Shown here in pieces: positions 54,201-64,000 of a stretch of DNA of 64,000 bases. Position 1 is the stretch's first letter, and each line of letters begins with the position of its first letter. A model generated the notes under the pieces. The model was given only the letters and a program-made list of their open reading frames with translations, was not told the DNA's origin and ran no database searches. Origin of the DNA: Teratosphaeria epicoccoides (taxonomy: Eukaryota > Ascomycota > Dothideomycetes > Mycosphaerellales > Teratosphaeriaceae); contig JADDMT010000052.1 in assembly GCA_021401465.1 (NCBI GenBank), positions 1 to 64,000 of the forward strand, read 5' to 3'. The translations under genes and the position numbers were made by a program.

Positions 54201-57200
54201 AGCCTTTTCTGGAACCAGTCGAAGGTGATGACGAAACACTCAGCATCCCGCTTGCTTGACTGGGTCGCCGTAACTGGAAATCCTCCAGCTTGCCAAGCTC
54301 TTCGAACTCTGGGCTCGTGCTCAAAGTACTGCTGGGCGTCTGCGCAGGAGCGCCATCGCGATCCGACAAGGGAGGCAGGGGCGCGCCTGGCTTGGGAAAG
54401 TCTGCCAGGACATTGGACGAGACATTGAGGGTTTCCAACCGTCTAGCGTACCAGATCTCGGAAGGCAAAATGCTCAGATTGTTCTCCCGCACATCCAGAT
54501 ATCGCAGCTCGGTGAGACGACCGATCTCAGCAGGCAATCGCGACAGCTCGTTCTTCGCAATGGCTAAATACTCCAATTTGCTGAGCAAGCCAAACTGCGG
54601 ACTAAGCGTCACAAAGTGGTTCTTCGATATCGTCAACTTGGTCAAATTAGGAATCTTCATGAACAGTGCTTCCGGCAATCTGGCAAGCTTGGCTGATGCC
54701 AAATTCAGGACTGACAACGTCGGCACTGGCGAGTTGAGGTCGAAGTTCGTAACCGGACAGTGATTCATGAATAGCACCTTGAGCTTCGGAAAGCTGCCCT
54801 CAAACTGCGAGATCGAATTGTGACCAATCATGAGCATCTCAAGTTTGGGCAATTGGCTGACCACATCAATCTTGGTGATCGCATTGAACCGCGCATCGAT
54901 CTCCTTTAAGTTGACGAGTGCCTTGAAGCTGTCATCGAATGGTCCGGAGAGCTTATTGTTGGTCGCCCACAGCCGTTCAAGGTTGACGTAGGCCGAAATG
55001 TTGTCAAGGCTGCTTATCGAGTTGAAGCTGATGTCGATATCCACCAACGTGCGCAAGTTTCTGAGCGCATCCGGAAACTCTGTCAAGCTGTTTGAGCTCA
55101 AGTTCAAGCTTCGCAAAGCATGGTACTGGGCGAAATACGGCGGAATGCTAGTGATCATGTTGTTGCTCAGTTTAAGAGACAACAGCCCAGTCAGCCGCCA
55201 CATTTCCGCGTGCGCCAATTGCTCAAGTCGATTATTCGACATGTCAAGCATCGTCAGCTTGACCGCCAGTGACAGCGACGGAGGGACTTTCCACGCCTCG
55301 TTTGAGCAGTACTTGACTTCCCGCAAAGCTGTACAGCTCTGGATGAAATCCTTTGGTATGTCGAGCGTCAAGTTGCGACTGAGGTTCAACGTAATGATGT
55401 CCGTAGCCCTTTGATACAGCGTAATTGGTATGGTCACCAAATTTCGCCCGCTCAGATCGATGTGATTGAACCGCTGCATCCTGTTGAATCCAGGATCACG
55501 CTCCAGACTACTATATCCAGACATCTTCGCGGGCAAGAATGTGAATCGACACAGATATCCATGATCTTCTCGGCCAAGATCCTCGAGCCGGTCATTGCCT
55601 TTGTAGCCTGCCATTTGCAAGAGCCTCTTCTGTATGACCAATGGTCTCTCACCAGGTTGAAGCTGCCGGACATTGTCTTGCTTGCGCAGAACGATCTGGT
55701 AATTGTCCAGCTCGTCCTGCAAGAACGTCTTCTTCGCCATCATACTGATGAGCTCAGCAGCCGTCGTGTTCAAGCTCGCGCTGATCACTGCGAATGTCTG
55801 ATCCGCTCTGAAAATGCGCATGAAGTACATTGGTCCAGGATCATCATCACGCGGGACATTACCCTCATCGTCAAGCTCCCGCAGCCGTCCTTGGTTCTCG
55901 TCTGTAACGCGCTTCACAGCCCAGGAGTCTGGCGCATCCCACGCTCCTGTTTCGCCCTCAGGTGCTGATGGTATTTGTTTACCGAAGCCTTGGTTCTCAG
56001 GCCACCCAGTGAAAATCTCGCTCTGGCCTGCCGGTGGCGTCATGGGAGGTTGTTTGTGATCTACAATGCCCTCCATATGCGACATATCTGTGTCTAAATG
56101 CCATAGTGCAGAGGTCTCGTCTGGCGCAGCAGCATTGAGATCTTTCGCCTGTCGTGTGTCCGTTGTAGTGTCTTGCCTTTTGTTCTTGAAAGGTATACGC
56201 GACTCTTTCCTCCCCGGAATTATTCCATTTGCAGCATCGGCACGCAGACTGCCTTTCGACGGCTTGGTGATCGTCCTAGCGTCGCTTTTAGACTTGCTTG
56301 TGGCGCGCACTATTGGTAATGAAGTGGCGGACGACGTGGGCTGCATAGTCTCTATGCTGGGCTTCTCCAGCTTGTTCTTGCCTCTCACACGATCAAAAAG
56401 GCTTCTCTTATGGCTGCTGCTACCAGGACTTCGCTGATTCTGCGAGCTGTGTGCGCTCGGCGTGGGACTGGACGATCTGCCCTTCAGATTGAGTGCTGAG
56501 GCCATGGCGGACGGCTGGCGCAATGCGGATGACTGCTCTCTGCCCGTTGATGGTCGCAGCGGATACGCGCCTGTACTCATATTTCGGTGTTCTTCATTGC
56601 TCCTGTTGTGCCTGTGACCCGGCAAGTGGAGACGATGGCGGGTGGAGTCAGAGTGTCGAGGTGTACGTCCATTGGCTTGTTCGGTGGGGTTCGAGTCGTT
56701 GCTGCTCTTGCGCTGCCACTCATCAGCTCCTGCTTGCTACAACAGATCGATTGACTGCAAGCGCAATGAAACGTGGCTTACCGTTGTATCTTGGAACACC
56801 CACGGGGTGACCTCACTGCTTGGTTGAGGCCCAGGGACTGGTGTTCGCGGCCGAGATACACCACTTGGACTCGGAGGCCCGCTGCGCAGCAGATCATCAT
56901 TCATGCTGTTGTTGCGAAGCCTCGAGCCGCCGCCAGGCGTAAATGCTGGGATAACGCCTCCCTGCATGGAGCTGGCCTCTGAATTCTGCCTGCTAACACA
57001 CCCGTCCGGCGCTGCATTAGAGTATACATCCTCGCCGAAGAAGCCTTGCAGCTTCTTTCTGGTTCTGCCGCTAATAGATGATTTCGAGCCAGTAGATGAG
57101 GCGGTCGTTGCGGATGCAATCGATGGTCTCCGGTCATCGGGGTCGCAAGAAAACCCCATTCCGCCTTGGGGCGCAAAGCCGGGCGATATCTGGGCCAGAT

Positions 57201-58011
57201 TGTCACTTGAATCGTCAAAGAAGGTCGTACCGAATACGCTACTTGGCAGCTGCATATCCTTGTCTGGCTGCTCGGTCCAAGGAGTGTTGGTAGGAGGCTG
57301 CTGACGATAAATGGCAGGAGTGTTCCCTGAGCTTTGCTGCACAGAGAGATCATTGCGATAATTGTTCAGCTGCGTATTCGGTGAAAGCGCATCGTCTTGA
57401 TCCCAAAAAGCAGTGTTCGCACGCGCGTTGGCAGGTGCAGTTTTGGGAAGTACGGTGCTGGGTGAGATCTCGGAATCTTTGCGTTCGAGTCTGAAAGGGC
57501 TAACATCAGCGACCATGTCTCTGCTTGCTCAGCATATGCAGGATTGGCTGCACCATATCTGAAACAGCATCGCATGTCTGTGTCGAACCCATGTTGCTTC
57601 CGCATGCATGCCGAACCTGTGACGGGCTCGCAGCCACGAGCCCTGCAATGGACTTCCACTCGGCAACAAAAGAGGATATACATACTGCAATCTCTTGTTG
57701 GTATTGACCCTCACCGGCGTGCCTCGCGCCGCCGCATTGAAGCTCACTGGGCCTCTGACCGTGTCCACGCTGCGATACGACTCGGCGCTCGTGCTCTCGG
57801 TCGAGCCATGCCGGGCGTTCTGCAGCCGATCCTCCTTCCCATTCATACCGCCTTCGCTCTTCTTGCTGTTGCTGGTATTACGTAGCGTCATGCTACCTCC
57901 AAATATCGTACACCGCCCATGGAGTTCCAGGCCTACAGCATCATCCCGCCGTGTTCCACCTTCCAGCTTCGTCGTGGTGGTCTTGTTGGTTTGCACGCGC
58001 CGACCGCTCAT
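51257..58011 (-). CDS. Adenylate cyclase (fungal, Ras/LRR type)
   Basis: Four exons (58011-57686, 57490-56782, 56712-51475, 51421-51257) with introns of 195, 69 and 53 nt give 2,145 aa, close to other filamentous fungi. It makes cAMP from ATP at the plasma membrane and feeds protein kinase A. Order: a disordered 600-residue N-terminus; a Ras-association domain at about 630-715 (GPMYFMRIFRADQTFAVISA); some 20 leucine-rich repeats at about 760-1370; a PP2C-like domain at about 1430-1700 (LIGLFDGQSLSSGGSRVAKY); and a class III catalytic domain from about 1750 with VFTDIKNSTILWE metal-site Asp, GGYEVKTEGDAFM and MGIHWGRPVCEID. The last exon reads TLRNMLRPFSNGM and a C-terminal helix like the CAP-binding end. 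Exon 1 to 2 joins as NKRLQ-LERKDSEIS. The yeast symbol would be CYR1. Confidence 0.93.
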
Positions 58012-59128
58012 TCAATGATGCGCAAAATACTCGATAAGACCAGCCTCGAGCTATTTGGCAGCTCCAAGGTCGTCGTGGCTCTGTCGTCCAGGAATCGCCT
58101 TCGTCCGGAGGTGATGCAGAGCAATACACATCACACTGTCCCACTTCCCCGGCGATCGCGTACCAACACTACATGTAGTACATCCACAATAGATGATGAT
58201 GCAGATTATGTCAGATGCTTCTCGTCACAATCTGCGTGGAGCAGCCCTTGGACGCCACAAGAATGTAAATTTGGTCAATCGATGTAGGCCAAGCGACGAG
58301 CAGCAGTATACATTGTAGGACGCTGCGTTCAGCCGATGGTCAGAGCTCAGACCCTGGCACACTACCAGCATCCTCCCCATCGTGCCTCGATTTTGGACAA
58401 AGCAAAGCTGCCTGCATACTCCACGGCTCGGCACTACTGACCGTGATCTTGCAACACAAGTACCGTACAGCTGTCTGAAGCTGCCAGATCCCGGCATCGT
58501 CGATGATGAGATCTCGACGCCCCTGGAGTCCGGATCTGCTCAAGTACCGCCACGACATGCAGCACACATATCTCGTCCTGCCCGTGCAGCCTGAGGCCAA
58601 GGCGCAGCCTGCTAGACAGACGTGGAGCGCATCTCAGACAAGGAGCACCACTAGAAGCATGTCCAGACAGTCTGGCCGTTCAATGTACGATCGTGGATAT
58701 TGGCGGCGCGATCGGCCGCAGGATCCTGAGCGCTATAACGGCAGGCGCTCGAGCACGACCGTTTCTGGCTTCGAGGCCCGCGGTTGCGTGAACTGCGCAA
58801 AGCCGCAAGATGGTCATCGCCCTGAGAATCCTCCCGTGGCTGACAAACAGGCTGAATCACTGACTCGCAGAGGATGCGCAATTCATGACCGACGACTGAA
58901 TGTCATTAGAATTGATAGATATCAATATATGACACAACGCAACCCGGAAAATAACAATCACTGAAACCATTGCTGGGTATATATCGCAATCATGACCCGC
59001 GCTTTGCACCTGCATGGCTCGGGCCCAGCCATTCGCTACACATCATGCAACACAAACGTTTTCGCCAAGCCACATGACATCAATCCCACCAAACGCCGTT
59101 CAGATCTCATATCTCATGCTCGTAGACT
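58012..59128. other. Intergenic region with weak ORF
   Basis: This holds the adenylate cyclase promoter and the 3' flank of the patatin-like gene. A 154-codon plus-strand stretch (58503-58964) is listed separately as doubtful. Nothing else is supported. Confidence 0.45.
58503..58964 (+). CDS. Doubtful small basic ORF
   Basis: 154 codons from ATG 58503, with a basic, Ser/Arg-rich middle (SRSMSRQSGRSMYDRGYWRR) and one CVNC pair near residue 100. No family is recognised. Possible upstream coding around 58380-58500 would need a splice that I could not place. It could be a real small gene or chance. Confidence 0.22.
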   Translation: MMRSRRPWSPDLLKYRHDMQHTYLVLPVQPEAKAQPARQTWSASQTRSTTRSMSRQSGRSMYDRGYWRRDRPQDPERYNGRRSSTTVSGFEARGCVNCAKPQDGHRPENPPVADKQAESLTRRGCAIHDRRLNVIRIDRYQYMTQRNPENNNH

Positions 59129-61012
59129 TCATGCAAGACTCGGCTTGTTCTCTCTATTGACCGCCGGTGGCGGTCCATCGGCATCCGGATACGGTAGTCG
59201 TCGTCCAAGGTCTCCCATATTCATAAAAGTTCGTGGTCCGCCACCAGAGTCTGATCGGAATTGCAGGCTTAAAGTTGTGCCGTTGTGATCTGGATATGGC
59301 AATGGCGTTTTCGGCGGCAGAGGCGGTGGACTCGGTCGAACGCAAAGCTCTCCGCTTGGTCGTGGCGAAGGTCCAGCATTGCTGCGATCGGAGGATCCAC
59401 TGTTGTGGTGAGTGAGTCGCGGAGTCTGCGGTGATGCCTGTTGGGATTCATACGGAGGATGTTGCGGCGTTGGAGGGTAAGATCCTGCCTGCGCGAACCC
59501 GTCATCGCCCATAGTGACCACAGTGTATTTCTGATCAGCAATGCTCGGGCGATGCTCGTATGGTGCGCCAGGCCTGAACTGCTGCGTCTGCATATAAGTA
59601 TCGTCTCCCGGCAACTCGACGGCCATTAGGTTGCTCGGCGGCGGCATTGTTGGCAGAGGCCGGTCCCACGGATTTTGCGAACTGCTCCCAGTAGCTGATT
59701 CTCCATTCTGCTGTCGAGCACTCGCCTGCGCATGTCTGACCTTTGCGAAATGTATCTTCGCCATCTTCTGCGCCGCGCCACGGTTTATGGCCTCGGTCTC
59801 TCGCTTTGAGAGATATGTGCGGGTGCTTGTGCTAATATCGCTCAAACGGCTCCATTCGTTCATGCCAAACTCACCCAGTCCAACTTCGACATTGAAACGA
59901 AAGTAGTTCTCCACATTCACCTGCCTTTGCGACAAGTACTCTCGCAGCATGTATTGATGCGTGTCTTCGCAGCCCTCCATTTTGCTAATCAATCGTCGCC
60001 TCGCCTCCGCAAAGTCTCCCATCGAGCCACCAAGAAATCCTTCCCACCATTCATGTTGTTTGTGATTGGTGCCGGCTGGACGCTTGCCAGTACCTATACT
60101 TACGAACACGCCAACTTCTCTTCCAGGCCATTCATTTGCGACAGCTTCATCCAGCACCAGGGGTGAAGGATTGTACTTTCCAGCGCCTTCATCCAGATAC
60201 CAAGATTGACCAATCTTGATAGGCTTGAACGCCAGTGCTGTCGCTGACGTGGCTCTCCCGGCTTGCCAGATCGTGCAGTCAACATCAGGCGCCGTCTCTT
60301 TTCGCGAGTCATATGATCGCAACAACGTAGTGGTTGATGTGCCTTTCAATACCGCCGTGACTGCAGTCTTAGTTCTGTTCTCCCGAGTGTCGTACAGCAG
60401 GGCGTCCCGGTTGCCCCACCGTACAGATCCGAAGACCGGGCCTCTCATTCGTGCGGTGGGCGATAATCCCATCTGGCTGTATCTGCTGCTTTGGCTCATA
60501 CTTCGTGAAGGAACTGCTGATGTTGCACTGCCTGCACTCGGAGGTATATCTGAGGACATGGGTGTCGCATTCGCCAGAGTATCATTGCCTTCGTCGTCGA
60601 AGACGGTGTGTTCTCTCACGCACTCCTGGATGGCCTCTTCCAATTTGCTAGCTTTGAACATGGTGCTCTTCAGAGGTATCCCGGCAAATGTCTTGTCCGT
60701 CTCAAATACTCTTCTGGTCATGCGCACGTAAACATCTTTGCAAGTGTCCAGATCGAGTCTCAACCGGCCCAGCATGATCGCGATCAGGCCTCCGGTTCCT
60801 GTGCCGGCGATCAGATCGAAGTGATCGCATGGCTTCGGTATTTCGTGTCTCTTCGGCGCTCTACCTTCGATCTCGACGAAGGTCCTGTGCATCAACTCTT
60901 GCAGGATGATGAACATAGAGAAGCCCCGAACACCGCCGCCATCAAGCGACAGTATGCGCAGAGGCGGGCCTTTCGTAGTATCCTTCCGTCGAATCCTGAT
61001 GCTTTCATCCAT
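59129..61012 (-). CDS. Patatin-like protein lacking the nucleophile Ser
   Basis: A single 627-aa exon. The patatin fold is clear: an oxyanion loop LRILSLDGGGVRGFSM at residues 18-33, then FDLIAGTGTGGLIAIMLGRL, and a C-terminal WYLDEGAGKYNP at about 271-282. In active patatins the second motif is GTSTGG with the catalytic Ser; here the codon at 60797-60799 is GGA (Gly72). The usual Asp-Gly-Ala dyad motif also reads DEGA. If these readings hold, the protein should not work as a Ser-Asp lipase. The domain carries a Ser-rich insert at about 150-185 and ends in a 200-residue Pro-rich disordered tail (PSPPPLPPKTPLPYP). A role in binding or scaffolding is a guess. I recall fungal patatin relatives with the same Gly, so it may be a family trait. 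Confidence 0.85.
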   Translation of the reverse strand: MDESIRIRRKDTTKGPPLRILSLDGGGVRGFSMFIILQELMHRTFVEIEGRAPKRHEIPKPCDHFDLIAGTGTGGLIAIMLGRLRLDLDTCKDVYVRMTRRVFETDKTFAGIPLKSTMFKASKLEEAIQECVREHTVFDDEGNDTLANATPMSSDIPPSAGSATSAVPSRSMSQSSRYSQMGLSPTARMRGPVFGSVRWGNRDALLYDTRENRTKTAVTAVLKGTSTTTLLRSYDSRKETAPDVDCTIWQAGRATSATALAFKPIKIGQSWYLDEGAGKYNPSPLVLDEAVANEWPGREVGVFVSIGTGKRPAGTNHKQHEWWEGFLGGSMGDFAEARRRLISKMEGCEDTHQYMLREYLSQRQVNVENYFRFNVEVGLGEFGMNEWSRLSDISTSTRTYLSKRETEAINRGAAQKMAKIHFAKVRHAQASARQQNGESATGSSSQNPWDRPLPTMPPPSNLMAVELPGDDTYMQTQQFRPGAPYEHRPSIADQKYTVVTMGDDGFAQAGSYPPTPQHPPYESQQASPQTPRLTHHNSGSSDRSNAGPSPRPSGELCVRPSPPPLPPKTPLPYPDHNGTTLSLQFRSDSGGGPRTFMNMGDLGRRLPYPDADGPPPAVNRENKPSLA

Positions 61013-62097
61013 GCTGTTGTTATGACCAGCGGCGCAAAAGCCCGCAAGGTGGGGTGTTTCAGTCCCGAAGGTTCAAGAGAACCAATGTGATAGTAGTCAC
61101 CGTGTTGAAGACCAGAAGTTTGGAAAATCGGGTTTAATTGCACAGGGCGTCGGGGCTGACGTGGTGAGGAGGTTCTTTGGCTCGGCGGTGCCTGGGTCGC
61201 ACAGGCAATACATGTATACTGTGTCTTTGCTACGACGCAGCAAGCTATCCTCGTCTTCGCAATAATCACGCTCGATCCCTATATGGCGTCAATTGTAATA
61301 ACCTCGAAACATCATTTGTTGACAGCACGAGACAAGGATCACATGCATGCCAAGTCGACCTGATTGTGGCGCAGTATGCCAAAGGCCGTCTTACTTGGCC
61401 GTCTTTGGTGGACGACGCCGAAAGGACTTGGAAGTGGAAGGCGGCGCATGGGCCGTTTGCAGTGTAAGAGCCGCAAAAAGGCGGAGAGTATGGTACGATG
61501 TGTCGGGTATCCGATACTACAAAATCATTGGTCTGCCGTTTCAGTGTCTTGACCGGCTTCCAGTGAACGCTATTCTCAGCTGGACAGGCAACACATCGCT
61601 GGAAGAAACCGCCACTACCATCATTTGTGCCACTTTGCCCGGAGACTCGGACTGCCGTGGGCGACATCAAGCACGATCTCAGACAGACCAGCAGCGTACC
61701 TACTGTTCCCGCCGGTAAAGCCAGGCAGGCCCCTCGAAGTGCAGGATCAATTCGCATCACAGCCTCTGCGCCGGAACGGATCGAAGAGTGCGGCATGAGC
61801 AAGTCTTGCTAATACGAGGTGTCGATGCGGCTACACATATGCAGGTGAATTTGCCGTCGGCTAGCTACTTCTGTTTTTGTCCAATGAACGTCCCTTGTTC
61901 GAAGGATATTTTCTCACCACTCGCGTAGCTGATTTTACTCAAGAGCTAGCTCCTCTGCCATCTTTGCATCAACATAACTTGTGTGGTTTTGCTCTCGCAC
62001 CATCAAATCTTGCGTTGGTAAGCAGGTGCAGCTGCCCAACCGCTTGACACTGGCTCGTGGTTGACCTGCCAACACCCACCATGCGAACAAGAACAAG
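61013..62097. promoter_or_regulatory. Divergent region, patatin-like / MYST
   Basis: This 1,085-bp region separates two divergent genes and must hold both promoters. Open stretches on both strands (61266-61802 minus, 61347-61718 plus) overlap each other and have no motifs. An undetected 5' exon of the MYST gene could lie at the right end. Confidence 0.45.
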
Positions 62098-63189
62098 ATG
62101 GTAGTAACCGATCCCAATGGCACCACTGCCAGCGTCCTCTCACCAAGCCGTACGCCAAGTCGCCCACCGATGCAGCCGAATGTTGTCAATGTTGTCCTGG
62201 GCAGCCTACACATCAAGCCATGGTTTCCGTCCTTCTACCCTGAAGACCTGGTCGGAGGGCCCAACACAGACTGGCTGTATGTTTGTCGGTGGTGTTTCAA
62301 GTACACGAGCGAAATCATGAAGTACAGTATCCACTGTGTACGACTTCAGTGTATGAGCCAGCTGGCCACCGGCTAACGAGCCCAGAAAGCATGCCCGCAC
62401 AGGAACGGGCCACCACCAGGCCACGTGATATATGACAAGGACGACTACATCATTCACCAAATCGACGGTGAAGAGCACAAGGTAGGTATCATGCAGCACC
62501 GGTAAGTGGAGCAAGCCGCTCACGCATCTTCTTTGATCTAGCTCTACACTCAAAACCTCTCTTTACTTTCGAAGCTATGGCTCGACACCAAATCCGTCTT
62601 TTTCGATGTCAGCACCTTTCTTTACTATCCCCTCATAATCCGCACCGAGGAGCACCCTTACGGACAGGTGGTTGGCTTCTTCAGCAAAGAGAAGATGAGT
62701 TGGGACAACAATAACGTCGCATGTATCCTTGTGTTACCGCCTTGGCAGAGGAGAGGACTGGGGCAGGTCCTAATGGCGGCCTCTTACGAACTAGGCAAAC
62801 GAGAAGGCAGGTTTGGTGGGCCGGAAAGACCGCTGAGTGACTTGGGCAGGAAGGGATACATCAGCTTCTGGTGCGGGGAGGTGTACAGGTACATTTTGTC
62901 GTGTCCGGCAAGGAAGACGGTCTCGGTCAAGGATGTCAGCGAGGCGACGTACATAATGCCGGAAGATCTTGTGGCGGCATTGAAGGAGATGGATGCGCTG
63001 GAGACGAGGAAGACCCCTGGCGGGAGTGTGGTGATTCACAAAGGCAAGCTTCGAGCATGGGCTGAGAGGCAGAAGGTCAACAGGGATCCGCTTGTGATGA
63101 AAGAGGCGTTCGTTGAGGAGGAGGGGGAGGATGTCAGTGCAGAGGAAGAGGATGGAGAGGGACCGGAAGAAAGCGAGATGGACGAGTGA
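62098..63189 (+). CDS. MYST histone acetyltransferase (Sas2-like)
   Basis: Exons 62098-62337, 62386-62481 and 62542-63189, with introns of 48 and 60 nt, give 327 aa. The MYST zinc finger is rebuilt exactly across intron 1 (C-x2-C-x12-H-x3-C: YVCRWCFKYTSEIMKYSI, His, Cys-Lys-Ala-Cys), which fixes the donor at GTACGA. Then follow YTQNLSLLSKLWLDTKSVFF, FFSKEKMSWDNNNVACILVL with the Lys that is autoacetylated in MYST enzymes, the acetyl-CoA loop PPWQRRGLGQVLM and PERPLSDLGRKGY with the catalytic Glu. The tail is acidic (EEEGEDVSAEEEDGEGPEES). Short length, LHIKPWFPSFYPEDL and no chromodomain point to the Sas2 branch, which acetylates H4 Lys16 in yeast. The start is uncertain; an upstream exon may exist. 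Confidence 0.88.
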
Positions 63190-64000
63190 GCTCTGAGGGT
63201 ATAATTTCTAGGCATGTCTCGAAAGCAAGTTCGCTGGCAGAGTGTGTGTCGACGGAAGCAACCACAATGCCCTTGTCGCAGCAGGCGAACCCCTCACCCT
63301 CAATGTGGGCAAAAGCTCTTGGGGCAGTTGCTCAGTCCGGTGATCTCTGTCTTCACCTGCGAATCGGCATATCAAAGATGGTTTCGACACGGCACAAAAT
63401 CAGCCAAGCCAGAGTCTCGCAGGGTCGCGAGAGCAAGCAGCGCTCGTCTACCTTGTCGCATGCTTTGTCGGTGTCGTCGCCCCTAACATAAATTCCTGGA
63501 GTGTCAACAAGCTTTCGGCAATTTCCAAGACCGCTCGTACATAACTAAGTGCTTATTACGGATATCATCTGCACAAGATCCGCGCGAGCTGTGAGGGGGA
63601 AGTCGGCGGCAGTTAGCAAGCTTGCTAATTGCTACCCTGCCGCTGACTTCCCTGAGTCACGTGACTAGTAGTCTTTGAAAGACCAATCAGAGGGCAAAGT
63701 CGCGGTCAGATATCCAGTAAGATAGCAAGACAAGCTTGCCAATGATTGTAGCTCCACATCTCTGTTGCAGCCCGAACCTCAGCATTTGATGAAACGGGAA
63801 TGTTACACGCTAGACACCTGTCGCTGACATTATGTCTTATTGGGCCTACCTACAACAGCGAATCTGGACTTCTTGAACGTGCTTCGGCGCCGAGCACTGG
63901 ATCATAACCTTTTCCACGTGAGACCGCCGCAAAGGTCACAACTGAAGGCTGGAAATGCGCGAGCCCACCCAACATACCTGCACCCTTGCTTCCTTGACAT
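63190..64000. other. Intergenic region at window edge
   Basis: This is the 3' flank of the MYST gene to the end of the window. No gene is supported. It holds the palindrome cluster listed separately and a second TAGCAAGACAAGCTTGCC near 63724 that resembles the palindrome centre. Confidence 0.45.
63597..63652. repeat. Nested inverted repeat (hairpin)
   Basis: GGGAAGTCGGCGGCAG (63597-63612) and CTGCCGCTGACTTCCC (63637-63652) pair with one mismatch. Between them lies the perfect 16-nt palindrome TTAGCAAGCTTGCTAA (63613-63628). Right after it comes the perfect 12-nt palindrome AGTCACGTGACT (63655-63666) around an E-box. It could be a MITE end, a hairpin or a cluster of protein-binding sites. Confidence 0.75.

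Noticed and set aside
61266..61802. Minus-strand 178-codon frame between the patatin-like and MYST genes
   Set aside because: Overlaps an equally long plus-strand frame and neither has protein-family character; it lies where two promoters must be.
1..64000. CRISPR arrays, operons or bacterial promoters
   Set aside because: No spaced direct-repeat array was seen, and introns and single-gene transcription units show fungal nuclear DNA.

Overview
This is nuclear DNA of a filamentous ascomycete (Pezizomycotina), probably a dothideomycete; the class is inferred from gene content and style, not from a search. Short introns (about 48-195 nt) carry fungal GT donors, CTRAC-type branch sites and AG acceptors. 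Protein-coding genes alternate strands without operons. The left end carries repeat DNA bearing the marks of RIP (C-to-T change at CpA on either strand).

1-9,900 is repeat DNA with no intact gene. It holds a degenerate minus-strand frame with two cysteine clusters (849-1632); a truncated minus-strand Ty3/Gypsy-type gag-protease-RT segment (2791-4861) flanked by two 360-bp LTRs in inverted orientation (2431-2790 and 4862-5221); a plus-strand integrase-core-like frame that starts exactly at the right LTR (5222-6523); a long unknown frame (6563-8589); and a minus-strand frame with a Zn-cluster-like motif (8916-9672). In-frame stops in these frames are nearly all TAG or TAA where Gln or Trp would be expected.

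9,900-64,000 is a normal gene region. In order: a four-helix membrane protein; a HIRIP3-like chromatin protein; trehalose-6-phosphate synthase TPS1; a Csn12-type PCI protein; the splicing factor PRP3 head-to-head with RPA190 (largest RNA polymerase I subunit); the AP-1 beta adaptin; mitochondrial uS17; a broken medium-chain reductase; an RCR-type membrane protein; the GTPase ARL8; RPA135 (second-largest Pol I subunit); an uncertain two-exon gene; a CinA-type amidase; a frameshifted PrpF-family pseudogene; a GPI-type cell-surface protein; a large coiled-coil protein with a degenerate J-like motif; adenylate cyclase (2,145 aa over four exons); a patatin-like protein lacking the nucleophile serine; and a MYST acetyltransferase of Sas2 type.

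Most host genes are housekeeping: growth control (adenylate cyclase, RNA polymerase I, trehalose synthesis), membrane traffic (AP-1, ARL8), chromatin (HIRIP3-like, MYST) and RNA processing (PRP3, Csn12). No physical link between them is shown beyond the shared PRP3/RPA190 promoter. The most unusual material is the repeat block at the left end, the two pseudogenes and the patatin pseudoenzyme. Multi-exon structures were assembled by hand from splice motifs, frame continuity and remembered family alignments; no search or RNA evidence was available.
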